Assembly (NCBI GenBank): GCA_946480675.1
Contig: CAMLKS010000214.1
Coordinates: 1-5,033 of the forward strand
Direction: 5' to 3'
Source: an uncultured Bacteroidota bacterium
Lineage (GTDB): Bacteria; Bacteroidota; Bacteroidia; Chitinophagales; Chitinophagaceae
DNA: 5,033 bases
The position numbers and the translations under genes were made by a program. Under the pieces are notes generated by a model that did no database searches, had not been told where the DNA came from, and saw only the letters and a program-made list of their open reading frames with translations. Below, one piece after another: positions 1-5,033 of this stretch. The stretch's first letter is position 1, and each line of letters starts with the position of its first letter.

Positions 1-591
1 GGCAGCAACATACCATATGAAAGTGCCCTATGGCTTGCTGGCGCCAATCCTGAAGAGTTGATGGAAAATAAATATACCCGCAGCATAGGCCTGATGCCTA
101 CCGACTGGAGAGATATATCGCGCTACGAAACCAATCACTTCCAGCAGGGTGGTGGGCTGAACCTGCGCGGCTATGCAGGCTATTTTGTGGCCGATGAAAG
201 GAATGGCGTCAATATGATAGGCTACAAAGGGCGTAGCGGCATAGCCGGTAATATCGAACTGGATTTTGATGAATACATCAAGCTGAAGCCTAAGTTCATA
301 AAAGACTACCTGCATATAGATGCTTATCTCTTTGCCGATGCAGGCATGATAGAACTGAGCAATGCCAACCTCAGCACCTACTGGGAAACCATGCCTACTA
401 CCATGTGGAGCGACCTGCGTGTAGATGCCGGCCTTGGTTTTGCCTGCACCATCAAGAAATGGGGTCCATTCGATAAAGCAAAGCCATTGACCCTGCGTTT
501 CGATATGCCTTTCTTCCTTAACAGGCCACCATACGCCAACCCACAGTATGCCAACTTCAGGTATGTGATAGGTATCAACAGGACGTTTTAA
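1..591 (+). CDS. C-terminal beta-barrel part of a large outer-membrane protein, probably an M1 aminopeptidase fusion (5' end cut off)
   Basis: The frame is open from the first base to TAA at 589-591, giving 196 residues of a protein that starts outside the window. Amphipathic strands alternate with glycine-rich turns. An LRGY element lies near residue 57, recalling the (V/L)RGF/Y turn of Omp85-type barrels. The last strand, FRYVIGINRTF, ends in phenylalanine, the usual C-terminal signal for BAM-assembled outer-membrane proteins. DAYLFADAG and RFDMPFFLNRPP look like further barrel strands and turns. From memory, this arrangement matches the C-terminal region of long Bacteroidota proteins annotated as M1-family metallopeptidases, where a periplasmic or surface peptidase precedes a barrel. 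The zinc site (HExxH) would be upstream and cannot be checked here. The barrel call is fairly secure and the peptidase fusion is inference. Any internal ATG or TTG start near 58-63 should be ignored, because the frame continues upstream without a stop. Confidence 0.72.
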   Translation, partial: GSNIPYESALWLAGANPEELMENKYTRSIGLMPTDWRDISRYETNHFQQGGGLNLRGYAGYFVADERNGVNMIGYKGRSGIAGNIELDFDEYIKLKPKFIKDYLHIDAYLFADAGMIELSNANLSTYWETMPTTMWSDLRVDAGLGFACTIKKWGPFDKAKPLTLRFDMPFFLNRPPYANPQYANFRYVIGINRTF

Positions 592-619
592 TATCTGTAC
601 GAAACTATACAGAGCCAAT

Positions 620-649
620 AAAAAAGCCCGGACAATCCGGGCCTTTTTA
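620..649. terminator. Bidirectional rho-independent terminator between convergent genes
   Basis: A perfect 7-bp GC-rich stem, GCCCGGA (626-632) and TCCGGGC (636-642), closes on a CAA loop. It is flanked by a run of A on the left (620-625) and of T on the right (644-648), so either strand yields a hairpin followed by U residues. It sits 28 bp after the stop of the barrel gene and 15 bp beyond the stop of the minus-strand sorting-domain ORF. A weaker 6-bp stem (TCTGTA 594-599 with TACAGA 608-613) precedes it. Confidence 0.9.
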
Positions 650-664
650 TTCCGTTACTAACAG

Positions 665-862
665 TTAATACTTTACAATTTGTTGCGAATAGCTGGTACT
701 CTTTGTTTTAAATATCAGCGTATAGATGCCCGAAAAAAGGGCGCGGATGTCTAATGTAAGATCGTCGAAAGGCTGTAGGTTGGTTTCCAGACACACACGG
801 CCATTCATATCCACTACCATTAATGAGCAAACTTCGGGTTCTTTGTTTTTAATGCTAATCAT
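665..862 (-). pseudogene. Orphan T9SS C-terminal sorting domain (probable remnant of a secreted protein gene)
   Basis: The 65-residue frame reads as a type A T9SS sorting domain almost from end to end: a first strand MISI, then SLMVVDMNGRV (the usual v.l.D..Gr.v), LDIRALFSGIY (the usual dls.L.sGiY) and the terminal QQIVKY (the usual kkivk.). In normal T9SS substrates this domain of about 70-80 residues follows a signal peptide and a large cargo, and directs transport across the outer membrane. Here there is no signal peptide and no cargo. Similarity continues upstream of the ATG: codons 863-877 read K-P-V-Q-K, close to the NPVxD that opens this domain, but an in-frame TAA lies at 884-886. I read this as the broken 3' end of a former substrate gene. 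A functional small protein starting at 862 cannot be excluded; the bases just before that ATG are A-rich, which Bacteroidota starts tolerate. The domain call is confident, its status is not. Confidence 0.7.
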
Positions 863-1125
863 TTTTTGTACGGGTTTCTTGTGTTAAATAATCAATTCCG
901 ATTGTTGCTCCTTATGCTGCTGCAAAAGCGTACCACCAACCTTTAAAAAGTCGACAGCTTTTTGTCACGCTCTCTTACATCTAAAACATCGGGAGCAACG
1001 GGCTCATTTTCACATTGATTACGAAGGGTTTTTCTTCGCAGGGGCATCTAAAGTATTAAATAAAAAAATGACAGAAAAATTAAATTTCTGTCATTTCTTA
1101 AAAGATTGTATATCAATAATATTGC
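863..1125. other. Intergenic region between purF and the orphan sorting domain, with two doubtful short open frames
   Basis: This 263-bp stretch contains the purF terminator near its right edge and no clear gene. On the minus strand, a 34-codon ATG frame spans 1047-943 and its product begins MPLRRKTLRNQ. A 26-codon frame without an ATG spans 964-884, is in frame with the sorting domain and ends at TAA 884-886. The two overlap around an A5 run (minus strand, 959-963). Neither product is recognised. They could be decayed pieces of the gene that once carried the sorting domain, or chance frames. A small hairpin, CGAAG (1022-1026) with CTTCG (1034-1038), has no T run behind it on either strand that would make it a terminator. 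Confidence 0.5.
1062..1096 (-). terminator. Rho-independent terminator of purF
   Basis: A perfect 12-bp inverted repeat (1066-1077 with 1085-1096, core AAATGACAG/CTGTCATTT) surrounds a 7-nt loop. On the minus strand it lies about 30 nt after the purF stop and runs directly into a T tract, the complement of the A7 at 1062-1068. It probably ends the tsaE-lysE-purF transcription unit. Confidence 0.85.
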
Positions 1126-2967
1126 CTAATACCCGCGGCCTTCTTTACGGTCCATATAGTTCATAAAGGCTTTGTTGGCTACGCGGTTGCCACCCGGTGT
1201 GGGGTAGTTGCCGGTAAAGTACCAGTCGCCATGGTTGTTGGGGCAGGCATCATACAGCCCTTCAATGGATTGATAGATGATATCTACACTGGCATTCACA
1301 TCATCGGGCCTCAGCATTTTAGCTATCTGCGCGCTTACCTCTTCCGGTGTAAAAGGTGCATATACTGCCTTTACATAGTTTTCAGCCATCAATGTGCCTG
1401 CAGCTTCTGCGGCTTTACATTTCTGGTGCGCGTCTGTCAGCACATTTTCCATGCCTCTTTCTTTCAGCAAAGCTACCGCTGCCTGGAAGGCTATGAAATC
1501 GCCCATGCGGCTCATGTCTATGCCATAGCAGTCGGGGTAGCGTATCTGCGGTGCCGATGATACTACAATGATACGTTTAGGGCCCAGGCGGTCCAGCATC
1601 TTGATGATGCTTTCGCGCAGGGTCGTACCACGCACTATCGAGTCATCTATCACTACCAGTGTGTCCACATCCCGGTTCACCGTGCCATATGTAATATCGT
1701 ACACGTGCTGTACCATCTCGTTGCGCGATGCATCTTCGGTAATGAAGGTGCGCATCTTCACATCTTTAATGGCTATCTTCTCAATGCGTACACGGCGGCT
1801 TATCAGTTCGCGCATCTCATCCTCGCTCAATGTGCGCGATGTGATGCGTTGTATCTTAATATCGTTCAGGTAATCTTCCAGCCCCTTTATCAGTCCGTAA
1901 AAGGCAGTTTCGGCCGTATTGGGTATGAAGGATACGATGGTGTTTTTTAGGTCGTTATCCACTGCTTCCAGCACTTTGCCCGCCAGGTTGCTACCCAGCT
2001 TCATACGCTCGCGGTATATATCCGGGTCGCTGCCGCGGCTGAAGTAGATGCGCTCGAAGCTACAGGCTTTCAGTTCTTTTTCCGGCAGTATGCGTGTATT
2101 GCTATAGTTGCCATTGGCTTTTACTATAATGGCATGCCCCGGTTGCAGTTCATGTACATCTTCCTGCGCTACGTTGAAGGTCGTCATGATAGCAGGCCTT
2201 TCAGATGCTACTACTATTACCTCATCGCTCTTGTAGTAGAATGCAGGGCGTATGCCGTGTGCATCACGTATCACAAAGCTATCGCCATTGCCTACCAGGC
2301 CGCTGCACACATAGCCACCGTCAAAGTGGGTAACTGCCTGTTTCAGTACGCCTTCCAGGTTCAGGTTGCCCGGGTCGGTATCATCGGCCATGCACAGGTA
2401 GTAGTGCACGGTTTCTATCATTGCCCCCAGGTCGCTTTCGCGGATGGTAGTCGTAGGGTGCGCATCCAGCATGGCAAACAGCTCATCGGTGTTCACCAGG
2501 TTGAAGTTGCCCGCCATCGTCAGGTTGCGTGTGGGGTTGATGTTTGGTTTCAGGAAGGGGTGGCAGAATTCCACATTGTTCTTTCCTTGGGTGCCATAGC
2601 GCAGGTGCCCCAGCAGGGTTTCACCCATAAAGCGCAGGTAGCCTTTCAGCAGGCCGGGGTACTGGCGTATCTCGGGATACATTTTCTCCAGCTCGGCCAC
2701 TTCCTGTTGCACATTCTGGAATATTTGCGAAATGGCCTGCGGTCCACTAATGCGCAGGCGGTGCATAAATTGGTGCCCCGGCTCTACATTCAGCTTCACG
2801 GTAGCAATCCCCGCGCCATCCTGGCCGCGGTTATGTTGCTTTTCCATCAACAGGTATAATTTGTTAAGGCCGTAAAATGCAGTACCGTATTTGCGGTGGT
2901 AGTATGCCAAAGGCTTCAGCAGGCGGATGTAAGCCAAACCACATTCGTGGCGTATTGCGTCAGACAT
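1126..2967 (-). CDS. purF: Amidophosphoribosyltransferase (glutamine PRPP amidotransferase)
   Basis: PurF makes 5-phosphoribosylamine from PRPP and glutamine in the cytoplasm, the first committed step of purine synthesis. The 613 residues hold an N-terminal class II glutaminase domain and a phosphoribosyltransferase domain. The likely catalytic cysteine is Cys9 in HECGLA, so an 8-residue propeptide must be removed, as in Bacillus-type enzymes. Further glutaminase motifs are NRGQDGAGIA (47-56), HLRYGTQG (121-128), GNFNLVN (153-159) and RDAHGIRP (234-241). The PRPP loop is VVIDDSIVRGTT (438-449), followed by SAPQIRYPDCYGID (471-484). At over 600 residues it is longer than the roughly 470-505 of the E. 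coli and Bacillus enzymes; an insert after Cys9 and a longer C-terminus account for part of this, as I recall for Bacteroidota homologues. The C-terminal FTGNYPT (584-590) aligns with the cluster-binding tail of Bacillus PurF, but the CxxC before it is replaced. The ATG at 2967 is 15 bp past the upstream exporter's stop. Confidence 0.95.
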   Translation of the reverse strand: MSDAIRHECGLAYIRLLKPLAYYHRKYGTAFYGLNKLYLLMEKQHNRGQDGAGIATVKLNVEPGHQFMHRLRISGPQAISQIFQNVQQEVAELEKMYPEIRQYPGLLKGYLRFMGETLLGHLRYGTQGKNNVEFCHPFLKPNINPTRNLTMAGNFNLVNTDELFAMLDAHPTTTIRESDLGAMIETVHYYLCMADDTDPGNLNLEGVLKQAVTHFDGGYVCSGLVGNGDSFVIRDAHGIRPAFYYKSDEVIVVASERPAIMTTFNVAQEDVHELQPGHAIIVKANGNYSNTRILPEKELKACSFERIYFSRGSDPDIYRERMKLGSNLAGKVLEAVDNDLKNTIVSFIPNTAETAFYGLIKGLEDYLNDIKIQRITSRTLSEDEMRELISRRVRIEKIAIKDVKMRTFITEDASRNEMVQHVYDITYGTVNRDVDTLVVIDDSIVRGTTLRESIIKMLDRLGPKRIIVVSSAPQIRYPDCYGIDMSRMGDFIAFQAAVALLKERGMENVLTDAHQKCKAAEAAGTLMAENYVKAVYAPFTPEEVSAQIAKMLRPDDVNASVDIIYQSIEGLYDACPNNHGDWYFTGNYPTPGGNRVANKAFMNYMDRKEGRGY

Positions 2968-2974
2968 GAGGCTG

Positions 2975-2982
2975 CAAAGATA
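2975..2982 (-). promoter_or_regulatory. Candidate Bacteroidota -7 promoter element for purF
   Basis: On the minus strand the bases just before the purF ATG read TATCTTTGCAGCCTCATG. TATCTTTG matches the Bacteroidota -7 consensus TAnnTTTG exactly and lies 7 nt from the start codon, which would give a transcript with almost no leader. I see no good TTG-type -33 element at the usual distance of about 19-21 bp, so purF may also, or mainly, be read from the upstream genes. Confidence 0.45.
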
Positions 2983-3687
2983 CTAAGCTTTGGCAATCTT
3001 TAAGGCACTTGCAGATTGAAATTCCTGATGTGCAGATTGCTTTTGTTCTGGTTTTTTAAAATGTATGTTAAAAGCAGTGCTTACCAGCAGCACCAAACCT
3101 ATGGTGAAAATGCAGGCAGCCGATATGCGGTGCAGGTATAAGATGCGCCGCAGGGTGAGCTTCCGACGTATGTTATCGGCCAGGAATACTTTGCAGAAAT
3201 CTATACCTAATATCAGCCCCAGGCAGCAGCCGAAAAATACTATGCGGTAAGATACGGTTGTGTTGGCTGTAGCCGTCACTGCCGCCAGCCAGGTAATGAT
3301 AACGCCGGGGTTGATGGTATTGATAAGAAAGCCACTGCTCCATATTTTAAAGTAATGGGCATTGGTGATGCTTACCGTTTTAGTATTGGGGCGTTTGGGT
3401 TTGTATTTATCTAAAAGTCCATATAAACCCATGCCTATCAGCAGTATAGAGCCCCCATAGGCTATGGTGCGCTCATGTTCATTCAGCATTTCCAGCCATT
3501 GTGCAGCCACATTGGCTATGGTCACATACATGATATCGCTTATGGAAACACCCAGTACAAAAGCAATCCCGGCTTTATAACTATGGTTCACGCTATATTT
3601 TATAACAGCAAAAAGGGTAGGCCCTACAGATATTGCCAGAAATAATCCAAGCCCCAGTCCGTTTATGACAGCACTCCAGAAATGCAT
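2983..3687 (-). CDS. LysE/RhtB-family amino-acid exporter-like membrane protein
   Basis: This is a 234-residue inner-membrane protein of the LysE/RhtB superfamily, which exports amino acids or related small metabolites by secondary transport. About six hydrophobic segments are visible, near residues 5-30, 38-60, 75-92, 116-137, 148-168 and 187-206. The N-terminus GLGLFLAISVGP (11-22) fits the family signature G..lG......GP, and NTINPGVIITWLA (123-135) fits the conserved N-P-ka-xxfwla motif at the fourth segment. Length is slightly above the usual 200-210 because of a hydrophilic tail rich in Gln, Ser and Lys (211-234). The substrate cannot be told from sequence. It lies 75 bp after tsaE and 15 bp before purF, so co-transcription with purF is likely; a link to purine or glutamine metabolism is only a guess from position. 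The start at 3687 places the first membrane segment at once, as is normal here. Confidence 0.85.
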   Translation of the reverse strand: MHFWSAVINGLGLGLFLAISVGPTLFAVIKYSVNHSYKAGIAFVLGVSISDIMYVTIANVAAQWLEMLNEHERTIAYGGSILLIGMGLYGLLDKYKPKRPNTKTVSITNAHYFKIWSSGFLINTINPGVIITWLAAVTATANTTVSYRIVFFGCCLGLILGIDFCKVFLADNIRRKLTLRRILYLHRISAACIFTIGLVLLVSTAFNIHFKKPEQKQSAHQEFQSASALKIAKA

Positions 3688-3691
3688 GCTG

Positions 3692-3699
3692 CCAATATA
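3692..3699 (-). promoter_or_regulatory. Weak -7-like element before the LysE-family gene
   Basis: The minus strand reads TATATTGGCAGCATG, with TATATTGG one mismatch from TAnnTTTG and 4 nt from the ATG. No -33 element is evident. It is listed because the same TATnTTnGCA pattern precedes tsaE and purF. Confidence 0.25.
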
Positions 3700-3762
3700 G
3701 CTACTTAAATTGATAGCTTCATAATATGCGGAGTTATAAGATGTGTAAAGTTGCTGTTCAAA

Positions 3763-4209
3763 TTAATTTTTCAGCCACACGTCCATCATACGTTCATTTT
3801 CTCCATGTGTCTTGATGGTTATCCACAGGTGCGGGTGGGGGATGATTTCCGGTGCTTTTTCCGGCCATTCTATTAAGGAATAATTATCTTTTTGCAATAG
3901 GCAGTCTTCCATACCGCTGTCTATGGCTTCTTCGGTACTGCGCAGCCGGTACCAGTCCATGTGGTACATTACCCGGTCGCGCCCGTTGTCATCAAAATGA
4001 TATTCGTTGATAAGGGCAAAGGTGGGACTGCTTACCGCATCCTGCACCTGCAGGTAGTTGCACAGCGCATGTATAAAGGTGGTTTTGCCCGCGCCCATAT
4101 CGCCGCTGAAGGCTAATATGTTATATGCATGTGCCACTTGCCAGAATTGGCGGGCCGCATTTTCTATTGTGGCCAAAGAATAGGAAATTTGTAATAATGG
4201 AGCCGGCAT
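3763..4209 (-). CDS. tsaE: tRNA threonylcarbamoyladenosine biosynthesis ATPase TsaE (YjeE family)
   Basis: TsaE is the small P-loop ATPase that works with TsaB and TsaD to place the threonylcarbamoyl group on A37 of ANN-decoding tRNAs (t6A), in the cytoplasm. The 148 residues show the family motifs in order: Walker A SGDMGAGKTT (35-44, with Lys42), SSPTFALINEY (60-70, the family's V.SPTFtl.neY), HMDWYRL (83-89), EAIDSGMEDCL (94-104) and LIEWPEK (112-118). Length is normal; E. coli TsaE has about 153 residues. The frame is open as far as 4407, but I chose the ATG at 4209: the 66 extra residues resemble nothing in TsaE, and they would lie antisense to the coding start of the divergent P-type ATPase. 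From 4209 the N-terminal strand begins at once (LQISYSLATIENAARQFW). It is first in a minus-strand block with the LysE-family gene and purF. Confidence 0.93.
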   Translation of the reverse strand: MPAPLLQISYSLATIENAARQFWQVAHAYNILAFSGDMGAGKTTFIHALCNYLQVQDAVSSPTFALINEYHFDDNGRDRVMYHMDWYRLRSTEEAIDSGMEDCLLQKDNYSLIEWPEKAPEIIPHPHLWITIKTHGENERMMDVWLKN

Positions 4210-4214
4210 AAATG

Positions 4215-4222
4215 CGAAGATA
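4215..4222 (-). promoter_or_regulatory. Candidate -7 promoter element for tsaE
   Basis: The minus strand reads TATCTTCGCATTTATG directly before the tsaE start. TATCTTCG differs from TAnnTTTG at one base and ends 5 nt before the ATG. A TTTTTTG stretch lies 24 nt upstream, somewhat farther than the usual -33 spacing and already inside the start of the divergent ATPase gene. Confidence 0.35.
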
Positions 4223-4243
4223 CATGCAAAGCCGGTATGTACT

Positions 4244-5033
4244 ATGCAAAAAACGCATGCAGCGGTAGTAGAAGGAATGACCTGTGGCAATTGTGCCCTT
4301 ACCATCTCTAAACTGTTAGAGAAGAAGGGGGCTACCAATATATCGGCCAATGCCGCATCGGGCGAAGTAAGCTTTTCTACCCCCGAGGATGCGAACATAA
4401 CTGCCATATATGATTCTATAGATAACCTGGGCTACCACGTAGTAAGGGAAGAGGAAGCAGATGGCCATGCAGGCCATCACCATCATCATGCCGACTATAC
4501 GACTGTTTATCTTATCATATGCGCCATTTTCACGGTGCCGTTGCTGCTGCATATGTTCGTCAATTGGCATGTGCTGCATAATCCCTGGGTGCAATGGGCG
4601 CTTTCAACACCCGTATATGCCATAGGCCTATGGGTATTCGGGCGCAGTGCTTTCCGCTCTTTAAAGCATGGCATCCCCAATATGGATGTGCTCATCATCC
4701 TGGGTGCATCGGCAGCTTATATCTATTCTTTAATAGGGCTGTTTTTTTATGCCGGGCAGGTGCAAAATTACCTGTTCTTTGAAACCACTGCTTCCATTAT
4801 CACATTGGTAATGTTGGGCAACTGGCTGGAACATCAAACCGTAAAATCTACCACCGTAGCTATAGATGCTTTAGTAAAACTGCAGCCGCGCACGGCAAGG
4901 CTGGTAGTAGCCGATAGCCTGGGAAAGGAAACCATGATGGAGGTAGATAGCAAGTATGTGCGCGCGGGCGATATAGTGCAGGTAAACCATGGCGATAGCA
5001 TACCCATAGATGGCGAAATTATCTCCGGTAATG
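4244..5033 (+). CDS. copA: Copper-type P1B heavy-metal-translocating ATPase, N-terminal part (3' end cut off)
   Basis: The first 263 residues of an ATP-driven inner-membrane metal exporter are present and the frame runs off the window. Residues 5-67 form a heavy-metal-associated domain with the binding motif GMTCGNC (11-17, Cys14 and Cys17). A histidine-rich linker follows (GHAGHHHHHAD, 74-84). Four membrane segments lie near 86-106, 117-134, 148-171 and 177-195. NMDVLIILGASAAYIYS (146-162) is the signature of copper transporters of the CopA type rather than of ZntA/CadA zinc-cadmium pumps. LGNWLEHQTVKSTTVAIDAL (191-210) leads into the actuator domain, where GDSIPIDG (250-257) is seen. The TGE loop, the CPC membrane motif and the DKTGT phosphorylation site would be downstream, so copper specificity rests on the parts seen. 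The ATG at 4244 is the only start after the in-frame TAG at 4181 that keeps the whole metal-binding domain. It is divergent from tsaE, with 34 bp between. Confidence 0.9.
   Translation, partial: MQKTHAAVVEGMTCGNCALTISKLLEKKGATNISANAASGEVSFSTPEDANITAIYDSIDNLGYHVVREEEADGHAGHHHHHADYTTVYLIICAIFTVPLLLHMFVNWHVLHNPWVQWALSTPVYAIGLWVFGRSAFRSLKHGIPNMDVLIILGASAAYIYSLIGLFFYAGQVQNYLFFETTASIITLVMLGNWLEHQTVKSTTVAIDALVKLQPRTARLVVADSLGKETMMEVDSKYVRAGDIVQVNHGDSIPIDGEIISGN

Noticed and set aside
28..618. A 196-codon minus-strand open frame opposite the barrel gene
   Set aside because: It is antisense to a frame with clear barrel features, runs into the terminator region, and its product has no recognisable motif.
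1022..1038. A small hairpin (CGAAG/CTTCG) as a second terminator
   Set aside because: It has only 5 bp and no T run after it on either strand. The 12-bp hairpin at 1066-1096 already serves purF.
2134..2859. A 241-codon plus-strand open frame inside purF
   Set aside because: It lies wholly antisense to well-conserved purF. The product is rich in His, Val, Gln and Ala with no domain, as expected from the complement of purF codons.
4210..4407. N-terminal extension of tsaE by 66 residues to the ATG at 4407
   Set aside because: The extra part resembles no TsaE N-terminus and would overlap, antisense, the metal-binding domain of the ATPase. The start at 4209 gives the normal family length.
4316..4782. 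Short open frames on both strands over the ATPase start (4316-4594 and 4507-4698 minus, 4594-4782 plus)
   Set aside because: All lie within the ATPase coding sequence in other frames, and the ATPase has continuous family motifs over the same stretch.
1..5033. Signs of a new defence system, mobile element, CRISPR array, tRNA or riboswitch
   Set aside because: No transposase or integrase motif, no regularly spaced repeats, no target-site duplications and no cloverleaf were seen. The genes present are mostly housekeeping and metal export.

Overview
The window looks like a chromosomal segment from a Bacteroidota bacterium, most likely near the Chitinophagaceae. The evidence is a type IX secretion (T9SS) sorting-domain fragment, an outer-membrane barrel end of a kind I associate with this phylum, a long PurF variant of the Bacteroidota type, and start-proximal sequences matching the Bacteroidota -7 promoter element TAnnTTTG. 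Family assignments come from recognising motifs by eye; no database search was run.

Layout, left to right. Positions 1-591 (+) hold the C-terminal end of a large outer-membrane beta-barrel protein, probably the barrel of an M1-type aminopeptidase fusion. It is followed by a strong hairpin (620-649) that can terminate transcription in both directions. Positions 665-862 (-) hold a 65-residue open frame that is almost only a T9SS C-terminal sorting domain with no cargo, and is probably a gene remnant. Positions 863-1125 hold two short overlapping open frames of doubtful status, plus the purF terminator.

Positions 1126-4209 (-) carry a three-gene block transcribed in the order tsaE (tRNA t6A modification ATPase), a LysE/RhtB-family exporter, then purF (first committed step of purine synthesis). 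It ends at the 1066-1096 hairpin. Spacings are 75 bp (tsaE to lysE) and 15 bp (lysE to purF). Each gene also has a TATnTTnGCA motif a few bases before its ATG, so each may have its own promoter with a very short leader.

Positions 4244-5033 (+) hold the first 263 residues of a copper-type P1B ATPase (CopA-like), with an N-terminal GMTCxxC metal-binding domain and a histidine-rich linker. It is divergent from tsaE across only 34 bp.

These are mostly housekeeping genes plus metal export. I see no mobile element, CRISPR array, defence system or RNA gene. The points most worth a second look are the orphan sorting domain, the PurF that keeps a propeptide but lacks the cysteines expected of a cluster-binding PurF, and the shared start-proximal motif.
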